Positions 1-6,533 of a DNA stretch of 34,796 bases are shown here, in pieces. Under the pieces are notes generated by a model. The model made no database searches. It was not told the origin of the DNA and saw only the letters and a program-made list of their open reading frames with translations. Origin of the DNA: Candidatus Rokuibacteriota bacterium (lineage in GTDB: Bacteria; Methylomirabilota; Methylomirabilia; Rokubacteriales; CSP1-6); NCBI GenBank assembly GCA_016209385.1, contig JACQWB010000169.1, forward strand, positions 1 to 34,796, given 5' to 3'. The position numbers were made by a program, and so were the translations under genes. The first letter of the stretch is position 1. Every line of letters begins with the position of its first letter.

Positions 1-823
1 CCTCCCGCGAGATCCCCTCGCCGTAGATCATGTCGAACTCGGCCTCGCGATACGGCGGCGAAAGCTTGTTCTTCACGACCTTGACTTTGGTCCGGGCCCC
101 CACCGACTCGGTCCCCGACTTGATCGCCTCCTGGCGGCGGATGTCCAGGCGCACCGAGGCGGAGAACTTCAGCGCGCGGCCGCCCGGCGTGGTCTCGGGG
201 TTGCCGAACATTATCCCTATCTTCTCGCGGATCTGGTTGATGAAGATCACCGCGGTCCCCGACCGCGAGATCGCGGCGGTGAGCTTCCGGAGCGCCTGGG
301 ACATGAGGCGCGCCTGGAGCCCGGGGAGGGAGTCCCCCATCTCGCCGTCGAGCTCGGCGCGGGGGACGAGGGCCGCGACCGAATCCACGACGACCACTTC
401 CACCGCGTTGGAGCGGACGAGCGCCTCCGCGATCTCCAGGGCCTGCTCCCCCGTGTCGGGCTGAGAGAGCAAAAGCTCGTCGGCGTTGACGCCGAGGTTT
501 TTCGTGTAGTTCGGGTCGAGGGCGTGCTCGGCGTCGATGAAGGCGGCCACGCCGCCCGCGCGCTGGGCCTCGGCGATGATATGGAGCGCCAGCGTAGTCT
601 TCCCCGACGACTCCGGCCCGAAGATCTCGGTGACGCGCCCCCGGGGGATCCCGCCGATGCCGAGGGCCACGTCCAGCGAGAGCGCGCCGGTCGGGATTAC
701 CGGCACCTCCTCCAGCGCCCCTCGCGCGCCCAGGCGCATGACGGCCCCCTTGCCGAACTGCCTCTCGATCTGAGCGATGGCGAGCTCCAGCGCCTGCCGG
801 CGATCGTGCTTCACTTCAGCCAT
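1..823 (-). CDS. recA: RecA recombinase, 3' end beyond window
   Basis: ATP-dependent DNA strand-exchange protein of homologous recombination and the SOS response. About 274 codons are visible, starting [20 protein letters not shown]. The Walker A motif GPESSGKTT lies near plus-strand 598-624, followed by the [10 protein letters not shown] segment, the [15 protein letters not shown] Walker B region and the [21 protein letters not shown] segment (loop 2 region). All are classical RecA landmarks. The ATG at 821-823 has a strong GAGGAGG ribosome site a few bases upstream. The gene runs off the left end, so its C-terminal domain is not seen. Upstream, thpR, cinA, pgpA and rimO lie in the same direction, a common recA neighbourhood, but the plus-strand YceI-like gene separates recA from thpR, so recA needs its own promoter. 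Confidence 0.98.
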   Translation of the reverse strand, partial: MAEVKHDRRQALELAIAQIERQFGKGAVMRLGARGALEEVPVIPTGALSLDVALGIGGIPRGRVTEIFGPESSGKTTLALHIIAEAQRAGGVAAFIDAEHALDPNYTKNLGVNADELLLSQPDTGEQALEIAEALVRSNAVEVVVVDSVAALVPRAELDGEMGDSLPGLQARLMSQALRKLTAAISRSGTAVIFINQIREKIGIMFGNPETTPGGRALKFSASVRLDIRRQEAIKSGTESVGARTKVKVVKNKLSPPYREAEFDMIYGEGISRE

Positions 824-910
824 GCTCGCCTCCTCAAACGCGGGGGACTCGGTCTTCCAGGGTGGCCCGACGGATCAGGATAAACGCGCGCTTCCATCTG
901 AAGTCACGCC

Positions 911-940
911 ATTGTAGGGGTGAGACCCGCGCAAAGTCAA
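911..940 (-). promoter_or_regulatory. Probable sigma-70 promoter of recA
   Basis: On the minus strand TTGACT (935-940) and TACAAT (911-916) are separated by 18 bp, which gives five matches to each consensus hexamer. The leader to the recA ATG would be roughly 80 nt. I looked for LexA-type palindromes (CTGT-N8-ACAG or GAAC-N4-GTTC) between 824 and 1135 and saw none. Confidence 0.65.
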
Positions 941-951
941 TCGGCTCGGGC

Positions 952-980
952 ATGATGTCCGGGTCGCGAGAGCTTGTCAA
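952..980 (-). promoter_or_regulatory. Possible second, upstream recA promoter
   Basis: A perfect TTGACA (975-980) is followed after 17 bp by CATCAT (952-957), a 4/6 match to the -10 consensus, on the minus strand just upstream of the stronger recA promoter. The weak -10 makes this uncertain. Confidence 0.3.
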
Positions 981-1135
981 TGTCGCGAATCTGATACACG
1001 CGGCCAGACTGCTCGACCCGGGCTACGTACGCTTGACGCTTCCAGTTCCCCCGGCTTAAGCTTGGCGCACCGTTTGCCCTTTTTCACGGCCCCGACTCGC
1101 CGGAGGCCCGAACATCAGGTAAGGAGGGGTGCGTC

Positions 1136-1789
1136 ATGCCACGAACGACGTTTTTTATCGACGACCCGGTGGGACGCAATGGCATCCAGGTCCTGTCCCT
1201 GGCGCCATTGGAGACGATCCTGGTCCGCACCAATAACATCGCCGGGGAGGTCGAGATCGACACCGTCGATATTCTCCGGCAGCCATCCGTCAGGCTCTCG
1301 GTGCCCGTGGACTCCCTCGACACAGGCATCCCGCTGATGAACGAGGTCCTGAGAAGCGACCGGTGGCTTGATGCTGCGAAGTTCCCGACGATACGGTTCA
1401 GCCTGGACAAGGTCCTCTCCCCGGCAATGCCCACGGGGCTGGCTAACGGTACCACGATCGTCCTCGAGGCCATGGGAACGGTCGAGCTTCATGGGGCGTC
1501 CAACCCCTGCCCGATCCGGGGCGACCTCACCTGGCTCAGGGCCAGCGAGAGGACCGCCCGCCGTCTGCCCGGGGACCTCCTTCACCTCCGCGCCCGCTTC
1601 GATCTGCGCCTGCCGGACTACGGGATCGAATCCCATCTGAGCCCGCAGAGCCTGGACAAGGTGGCCGGGACGCTCCAGGTCGAAGCGAATCTTTTCGCCA
1701 GCACCGAGCGCCCCCAGGTGCCGGACAAGATGCGCCAGGAGCTGGCCCGGGCCCGACGGGAGCTGGCCGAGCGCCTGCTCCGGTCGTGA
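1136..1789 (+). CDS. YceI-like family protein without signal peptide
   Basis: A 217-residue protein. The central stretch, residues about 56-95, has the YceI-family signature: a VPVDSLDTG strand followed by VLRSDRWLDAAKFPTIRFSL. YceI proteins form a lipocalin-like barrel that binds isoprenoid or other long lipids and are usually periplasmic. This one has no N-terminal signal peptide (it starts MPRTTFFIDDPVGRNG) and carries an Arg/Leu/Glu-rich C-terminal helix, so a cytoplasmic place is likely. The AAGGAGG at 1121-1127, 8 nt before the ATG, fixes the start. It is the only confident plus-strand gene in the window and converges on thpR with a 13-nt gap. Ligand and role are unknown. Confidence 0.75.
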   Translation: MPRTTFFIDDPVGRNGIQVLSLAPLETILVRTNNIAGEVEIDTVDILRQPSVRLSVPVDSLDTGIPLMNEVLRSDRWLDAAKFPTIRFSLDKVLSPAMPTGLANGTTIVLEAMGTVELHGASNPCPIRGDLTWLRASERTARRLPGDLLHLRARFDLRLPDYGIESHLSPQSLDKVAGTLQVEANLFASTERPQVPDKMRQELARARRELAERLLRS

Positions 1790-1802
1790 CGAGGAACAAC
1801 CG

Positions 1803-2378
1803 TCAGCGACCCGGGAAAGAGGCCGTCGAGAGCTCGGTATAGCGGGCGCCGCTGGGGTGGAGGTCGCTCCGCATGAGGGAGATCGCGCTCACGCGCTGAT
1901 CGCCGAAGGTCTTCTGCGCATTCTGCGTAATGGCCTGCTGGAGCGCCACCAGGCCCCGCGGATCGCGCACGCGGCCGATCGTCAAGTGCGGCGTGTAGGC
2001 CCGCGCGTCCTTCGGGAACCCGCGACGGTTGAGCGCTGCGTCCACCTGAGCCTGAAGTGCCTGGCACTCCCGCCCGCCCCGAGCCACGCCGACCCAGATG
2101 ACGCGCGGCCGGGCCAGCCCCGGGAAGGCGCCGAGGCCGTGGAACGTCAGGGTGAACGGCTCCGCGGCCGCCACTCCCTCGACCAGCGCCTCTTTGACCG
2201 CCTCCAGCGCCTCCGCCTGGATCTCGCCCAGGAACTTGAACGTGAGGTGAAGGTTCTGGGTCGGCACCCAGGACACGGAGCGGGCCAGCGGCCTCAGTCG
2301 CTCGAGTTCGGCTGCGACCGCCTCACGGACCCCGCTGTCCAGGAGGATCGCGACGAAGGCGCGGATGCGCCCGCTCAC
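1803..2378 (-). CDS. thpR: RNA 2',3'-cyclic phosphodiesterase (2'-5' RNA ligase family)
   Basis: A 2H phosphoesterase of 191 residues. Both catalytic HxT motifs are present: HLTFKFLG near residue 45 and HLTIGRVRDP near residue 128. Family members hydrolyse 2',3'-cyclic phosphate ends of RNA and ligate 2'-5' bonds in vitro; the cellular role is unclear. The start chosen is the GTG at 2376-2378, which overlaps the cinA stop as GTGA; a GTG one codon earlier is equally possible. The open frame reaches 2444, but those residues are proline-rich and lie inside cinA. The cinA-thpR pair is translationally coupled and points towards recA. Confidence 0.9.
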   Translation of the reverse strand: MSGRIRAFVAILLDSGVREAVAAELERLRPLARSVSWVPTQNLHLTFKFLGEIQAEALEAVKEALVEGVAAAEPFTLTFHGLGAFPGLARPRVIWVGVARGGRECQALQAQVDAALNRRGFPKDARAYTPHLTIGRVRDPRGLVALQQAITQNAQKTFGDQRVSAISLMRSDLHPSGARYTELSTASFPGR

Positions 2379-3625
2379 CACCGCTCCTCGAGCTGGAGGA
2401 GGCGGCGACGGAGGATGTCCAGGGCGACCTGGGTCGACTCCCATTTGATCGCCTCTCGCCCCCCCGCGAAGCTGAAGCGCCGGGCGCGCGCCCCGTCGGC
2501 GGTCGCCAGCGCGACGTACACGGTCCCCACGGGCTTGGCCGGCGTGCCGCCGTCGGGTCCCGCGATCCCGGTGACGCCGAGCCCGAGGGGGGTGCCGGTC
2601 TTCCGGCAGATCCCGCGCGCCATGGCCTCGGCGACGGGGCCGCTCACGGCGCCGTGGGCGATCAGCAGCTCGCGCGGCACGTCCAGGAGCTCCTCCTTGG
2701 CCTGGTTACTGTACACCACGACGCCGCGCTCGAAGTAGGCGGAGGCCCCGGGGACGTTGGTGATCCGATGGCTCAGGAGGCCCCCCGTGCACGACTCGGC
2801 GACCGAGAGCGTGAGGCGTCGCTCGAGAAGCAGACGCCCCACGACGACCTCCAGGCTCTCCTGGTCGCGGCCGTAACAATCCGCGCCCAGGACCTCCACC
2901 ACCTGCGCCTCGACCTCCCCGAGCGCGGCCTCGGCCAGGGCGAGCGAGGAGTCGCGGGCGCGGAGCCGCACCCAGACCTCGCCCTCCATCGGGAGGCAGC
3001 TCACCCCCACCGGGCTCTCGGGCCTGAGCCAGTTCCCCAGTCGCGCCTCCGCATCGCCGGGCGCAACGCCCACGACGCGGAGGGTTCTGAGCAGGACCAC
3101 CTCCCGGCCGGCGAAGCGCTCCCGCGCGAACGGCACGAGGTTCCGGGTCACGACCACGGAAAGGGCAGCCGACGCCTGGGGAAGCACGGCAACAGCGCCG
3201 TGAGCGGTTTCGAGCAGCCAGCTCACCTGATCGTCGTCCACCGACCAGAGGGTCGCCCCCTGGGGGAGCAGGGCCAGCCGATCGAGCCGCCGTGGCATCG
3301 CCTGGCCGCGGCGCGCGCGCGCTTTCTCGAAAGCCGCGAGGAGCCCTTCGTTCAGGACCAGCCGTGTCCCGGTCAGCCGCGCCAGCACCCGGCGCACCGT
3401 CTCGCCCGCCGAGCCGCCGGTGGCGTTCAGGACGACCGTGAGCCGGTGCCCTTCGAGGCCCTGGCGGAGTGCGGCCTCCACCGCCGGTTCGTCCTCGTCC
3501 ACCACCTGGCGGGACGCGATCGGGACCCCCTCGCGCGCGACGGCGAGAGCGACGAGCCGCCCCGCCTCGTCAACCGGACCGAGCAGGGCGCCCGGGCTCA
3601 CGGTGAGGATAAGGCACCCGCTCAT
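2375..3625 (-). CDS. cinA: CinA-like protein: degenerate MoCF domain plus PncC amidase domain
   Basis: A 416-residue protein. The C-terminal part, from about residue 255, is a canonical nicotinamide-nucleotide amidase (PncC): VAESCTGGLLSHRITNVPGA, then VVVYSNQAKEELL, then TGIAGPDGGTPAKPVGTVYV. It would deamidate NMN to NaMN in pyridine-nucleotide salvage. The N-terminal part aligns by position with the MoCF/COG1058 ADP-ribose pyrophosphatase domain, but its signatures are eroded: GTELLLG is SPGALLG here and the GGLGPT motif is ATGGSAGE. The pyrophosphatase activity may therefore be lost. It overlaps thpR by 4 nt downstream. The start lies about 20 nt from the 229-bp repeat copy at 3645-3873, which separates it from pgpA. 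Confidence 0.88.
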   Translation of the reverse strand: MSGCLILTVSPGALLGPVDEAGRLVALAVAREGVPIASRQVVDEDEPAVEAALRQGLEGHRLTVVLNATGGSAGETVRRVLARLTGTRLVLNEGLLAAFEKARARRGQAMPRRLDRLALLPQGATLWSVDDDQVSWLLETAHGAVAVLPQASAALSVVVTRNLVPFARERFAGREVVLLRTLRVVGVAPGDAEARLGNWLRPESPVGVSCLPMEGEVWVRLRARDSSLALAEAALGEVEAQVVEVLGADCYGRDQESLEVVVGRLLLERRLTLSVAESCTGGLLSHRITNVPGASAYFERGVVVYSNQAKEELLDVPRELLIAHGAVSGPVAEAMARGICRKTGTPLGLGVTGIAGPDGGTPAKPVGTVYVALATADGARARRFSFAGGREAIKWESTQVALDILRRRLLQLEERW

Positions 3626-3644
3626 GGCACTACGCTACCCTCGG

Positions 3645-3873
3645 TCATGACTCGGCACCGTCCCTTCGAGCGCCGGCTCGGCCGGCGCAACTAACTCGGG
3701 CCTCGCCTCGTGGCTCTCCTCGCCTGCGGCTTGTCGGGAGCCCCTCGGCTCGAACTGCACGGGGGAGGTTCGGAAGGGGCGGGTACCCGCGCCGGGTACC
3801 CACCGCGAAGCGGTGGGTGCGCGCGGTAGCGCGGGGGGTCGGCGTGGGTGCGCCCCCCTCCGAGGAAGCTCAT
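3645..3873 (+). repeat. Dispersed 229-bp intergenic repeat, copy 1
   Basis: This stretch between cinA and pgpA matches 29825-30053 over most of its length. Shared blocks include tcatga, caccgtcccttcgagcgcc, aactcgggcctcgcctcgtg, gggagcccctcggctcgaac, gggggaggttcggaaggggc, gcggggggtcggcgtgggtg and ccctccgaggaagctcat. It contains GGGTACCC twice and a perfect hairpin at 3798-3818 (arms ACCCACCGC and GCGGTGGGT, loop GAA). The right edge includes the TGA stop of pgpA. Short frames inside it are low-complexity and look like by-products of composition. Confidence 0.85.
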
Positions 3874-4307
3874 CCGCCCCGTCCCAGGAGCGCGAGCAGC
3901 GCGCGGAGGCAGAGCAGCGTGTATACACCGGCGATCAGGTCGTCCAGCATGATGCCGAGCCCCCCGGAGAAGTTCTCGCTCTGGCGGATGGGAAAGGGCT
4001 TGACGATGTCGAAGAGCCTGAAGAGAAGGAACGCCGCGAGGAGCGGCCAGAGGGAGCGCGGGAGGGTGAGCACCGACAGCCACATGCCGGCGATCTCGTC
4101 AATGACCACGCGGCTCGGGTCCCGTGCGCCGAACAGGCGCTCGGCCCGCGTGGCCGCCCACGCGCCGAGAACCGTGACCACCAGGACGACCAATGCCAGC
4201 CCGCGCCAGGAAAACGGCAGCGCCCACGCGAGCAGCAGAGCGAAGAGGCTTGCCGCTGTGCCCGGGGCGACAGGGCAGTAGCCGATGCCGCCGCCGGTGG
4301 CCACCAC
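3870..4307 (-). CDS. pgpA: Phosphatidylglycerophosphatase A
   Basis: An integral inner-membrane enzyme that dephosphorylates phosphatidylglycerophosphate to phosphatidylglycerol. The 145 residues show the family motifs in order: GIGYCPVAPGTAASL (residues 8-22), DPSRVVIDEIAGMW (about 63-76), LFRLFDIVKPFPI and GIMLDDLIAGVY (about 118-129), the acidic residues being catalytic. Three to four hydrophobic segments lie between them. The GTG at 4305-4307 is the first usual start codon after the rimO stop at 4325. The family N-terminus is often a little longer, so initiation may be imperfectly placed. The last codons and stop sit on the edge of the 229-bp repeat, from which the TGA is formed. Confidence 0.9.
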   Translation of the reverse strand: MVATGGGIGYCPVAPGTAASLFALLLAWALPFSWRGLALVVLVVTVLGAWAATRAERLFGARDPSRVVIDEIAGMWLSVLTLPRSLWPLLAAFLLFRLFDIVKPFPIRQSENFSGGLGIMLDDLIAGVYTLLCLRALLALLGRGG

Positions 4308-4324
4308 GAGCGCGAAGCGGTCTG

Positions 4325-5662
4325 CTAGGGCAATCCCCGGTCCCCGGTGGCGAGGGGCTCGGCGATCAGCTCGTACCCCTCGACCTCAACGACCCGGACT
4401 CGCGCGAAGCTGCCGGGGACGAGGTCGCGGTGGCGCAGATAGACGACCCCGTCGATCTCGGGAGCCTGACCGGCGAGCCGTCCCTCCCACGCAAACGCCG
4501 GATCCTCGCTCGGCCCGTCCACGAGCACCGTCTGGACCGTGCCGACCAGCGCCTGCTGCCGTTCCCACGCGATCCGCTCCTGGTACTCCTGGACGATCCG
4601 CGCCCGCTCGTCGCTCACCTCCCGCGGGACCTGCGCCATGCCGGCCGCAGGCGTCCCTTCCTCGGGCGAGTAGGTGAAGACGCCGAGGCGGTCGAAGCGG
4701 ACCTCCTCGACGAACTCGAGGAGGTTCTCGAAGGCCGTCTCGCTCTCGCCGGGGAAGCCGACCAGCACCGTCGTCCGGAGCGTGAGGTCCGGGCTCGCGT
4801 CGCGAAAGGCCCGGAAGATCTCGCGCATCCGCCGGGCCGTCACTCCCCGCCGCATCGCCCGCAGGATGCCGTCGTCAGCGTGCTGGACCGGCATGTCGAG
4901 GTACGGGAGGACTCGCGCGCGCCGCCACTTGGCGAGGAGGCGGTCACTCACGTGGGCCGGGTGGAGGTACATCGGTCGGATCCACGGGATCGCCGTGTCG
5001 GAGAGCGCCAGCAGGAGATCGCCGATGTCACCGTTGCCGCGGAGGTCCTTTCCGTAAGCCAGGGTGTCCTGGGAGACCAGGATCACCTCCCGAATCCCGC
5101 GCTCGGCCAGCCCGTGGACTTCGCGAACGATGTCAGCGAGGGGCCGGCTCCGGTGGGCACCCCGAAACTGCGGGATCGCGCAGAAGGCGCAGCCCATGTC
5201 GCAGCCCTCGGCGATCTTCACGTAGGCGTACGGCACGGGCCGCGTGAGGAGGCGCGGCATCGCCGCGTCGTAGAGGTATCCGGGCGGGGCGTTCGTCGCC
5301 CAGTCCCGGCGGGCCTCGGTCTGGCCCACCAGGTCCAGGATCCGATCGAGCTCCGAGGTGCCCAGGATCGCGTCCACCTCCGGGATCTCGTCCAGAACCT
5401 CGCGGCCGTAGCGCTGGGAGAGACAGCCGGTGACGATGAGCGAGCGGCTGCGGTCCTGGCCCTTGAGCTGGGCCAGGTCGAGGATCGTGTGCACCGACTC
5501 CTCGCGCGCCCGGTCGATGAAGGCGCACGTGTTGACGATCAGGCAGTCGGCGGCCTCGGCCGTCGGCACGACCTCGTGCCCGGCCCGCGCCAGCATCCCG
5601 AGCATCAGCTCGGAATCCACCTGATTCTTCGGGCACCCGAGCGTGGTCAGGTGAATCTTCAT
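4325..5662 (-). CDS. rimO: Ribosomal protein S12 methylthiotransferase
   Basis: A radical-SAM enzyme of 445 residues that adds a methylthio group to the conserved aspartate of ribosomal protein uS12. The N-terminal UPF0004 domain begins MKIHLTTLGCPKNQVDSE with its cluster cysteines and continues with VNTCAFI. The radical-SAM CxxxCxxC is at CDMGCAFC, followed by IPQFRGAHRSRPL, which is typical of RimO rather than MiaB. The C-terminus is a TRAM domain ending near VEGYELIAEP. The start chosen is the ATG at 5660-5662; the open frame extends 15 codons upstream, but a clear promoter lies in that extension. Confidence 0.95.
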   Translation of the reverse strand: MKIHLTTLGCPKNQVDSELMLGMLARAGHEVVPTAEAADCLIVNTCAFIDRAREESVHTILDLAQLKGQDRSRSLIVTGCLSQRYGREVLDEIPEVDAILGTSELDRILDLVGQTEARRDWATNAPPGYLYDAAMPRLLTRPVPYAYVKIAEGCDMGCAFCAIPQFRGAHRSRPLADIVREVHGLAERGIREVILVSQDTLAYGKDLRGNGDIGDLLLALSDTAIPWIRPMYLHPAHVSDRLLAKWRRARVLPYLDMPVQHADDGILRAMRRGVTARRMREIFRAFRDASPDLTLRTTVLVGFPGESETAFENLLEFVEEVRFDRLGVFTYSPEEGTPAAGMAQVPREVSDERARIVQEYQERIAWERQQALVGTVQTVLVDGPSEDPAFAWEGRLAGQAPEIDGVVYLRHRDLVPGSFARVRVVEVEGYELIAEPLATGDRGLP

Positions 5663-5671
5663 GGGCAACCG

Positions 5672-5700
5672 ATTATACTCACCTCGACCCTGGTTTCCAA
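5672..5700 (-). promoter_or_regulatory. Strong promoter of rimO giving a near-leaderless mRNA
   Basis: On the minus strand TTGGAA (5695-5700) and a perfect TATAAT (5672-5677) are 17 bp apart. Transcription should start about 6-8 nt after the -10 box, near 5665, only a few bases from the rimO ATG at 5662. No Shine-Dalgarno sequence can then be present in the transcript. Confidence 0.65.
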
Positions 5701-5768
5701 TAGGCACTCGACGGGTTTTGTCCTCCTGAGTGGCTTGCTAAGCGCCCCTGCCAGCGTAACTTTCGTAG

Positions 5769-5807
5769 CCGCTGAAGACCTCCAGCGGTCTGGGGTCTGT
5801 AGCCCCA
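5769..5807. other. Two adjacent inverted repeats between defence pair and rimO
   Basis: CCGCTG (5769-5774) pairs with CAGCGG (5783-5788) around an 8-nt loop. TGGGG (5791-5795) pairs with CCCCA (5803-5807) around 7 nt. They lie just past the stop of the TOPRIM-like gene and could shape or end its transcript, but no T-run follows on either strand. The rest of 5663-5830 shows nothing recognisable beyond the rimO promoter. Confidence 0.3.
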
Positions 5808-5830
5808 AGATGACTTGCCGGCAACCGCTT

Positions 5831-6526
5831 TTACCAACAGTCAGGATCCCCGAGGATCTTGTCGCGATATTGATTTAGCTGTTCCGAAAACTGATTAAAA
5901 CTCTTAGAAAGCTGCTTGAGTTTCTCTACTTGTTCGGTTCCCAACGTGCGAATAAGCGGTAGCGAGACCGTCTCAATATCGGCGCGCGACACTTCCGGTT
6001 TTCCGTATAATCTCTGCTTAAATTGGCGACGACACTCGCGCTCCGCGTGCGCCGATCCCCGTTTAGGGTTCAACAAAAACTGGCTGATGAGCAGCCAGGC
6101 CTCGATCGCCTCCACTGGTACCGCGATTATAATCGGCCACTCAGCCCCATGTTTCTTTGGGAGCCAATACAAAGCAGGCCGCGTCGCTTCAATCTGACTA
6201 TGCAGTTGGCACCAGCGACAGCGCTCACATGTCGCTTTCACTGGAACATGTACCCAGTGCCTCGGATGGTTCGGGTCCTCGAGCAGTTTTCCATTCAGCA
6301 ACTCTAGATTCCCATCATTATCGATCGCCACCACCGCAAATTGAGCACACTTCCCGTAGAATCGTCTAAGCGCCTTTGGAATCATTCTGAGGACGAACTG
6401 CCATCCTGGACCGAGAGCTTCAATGCGGTCCGCTTCCAGCTCGTCCTCCGGACAGCCTAGAATCTTCCCCAGGTACGCGCGCAGGATAAGGTAATCCCAT
6501 CCCTCCACAAGGAATCCGACCAACAT
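5831..6526 (-). CDS. TOPRIM-like protein (RloB/DUF4276-like), partner of the ATPase
   Basis: A 231-residue protein. I see a TOPRIM-type arrangement: a first strand ending in the acidic residue of LVEGWD (E8), then AVVAIDNDGN with a DxD pair (D69, D71). A later PVEAIEAWLL (residues 137-146) resembles the conserved fE-x-WLL segment of RloB/DUF4276 proteins. Between them is a CxxCxxC cluster (C100, C103, C106). TOPRIM nucleases paired with ATPases act as effectors in several anti-phage systems, so a nucleic-acid nuclease role is likely but inferred. The ATG at 6524-6526 starts 7 nt after the ATPase stop, so the two form one operon. The open frame continues upstream only as a shadow inside the ATPase gene. 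GC content is clearly lower than in the surrounding genes, a sign of transfer. Confidence 0.7.
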   Translation of the reverse strand: MLVGFLVEGWDYLILRAYLGKILGCPEDELEADRIEALGPGWQFVLRMIPKALRRFYGKCAQFAVVAIDNDGNLELLNGKLLEDPNHPRHWVHVPVKATCERCRWCQLHSQIEATRPALYWLPKKHGAEWPIIIAVPVEAIEAWLLISQFLLNPKRGSAHAERECRRQFKQRLYGKPEVSRADIETVSLPLIRTLGTEQVEKLKQLSKSFNQFSEQLNQYRDKILGDPDCW

Positions 6527-6533
6527 GAGGACT

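Noticed and set aside
862-1059. 65-codon plus-strand frame in the recA upstream gap
   Set aside because: No ribosome site, no family resemblance, and it overlaps the minus-strand recA promoters.
3691-4083. Frame containing MSFLGGG... peptide in the repeat (also near 29832-30623)
   Set aside because: The peptide is encoded by the dispersed repeat, is Pro/Arg-rich, and differs at its ends between copies; the two copies do not show a consistent excess of silent changes.
5740-5830. tRNA-like small inverted repeats before rimO
   Set aside because: Stems do not assemble into a cloverleaf and there is no T-loop consensus.
4193-5878. 561-codon open frame on the plus strand
   Set aside because: Antisense shadow of rimO with low-complexity charged sequence.
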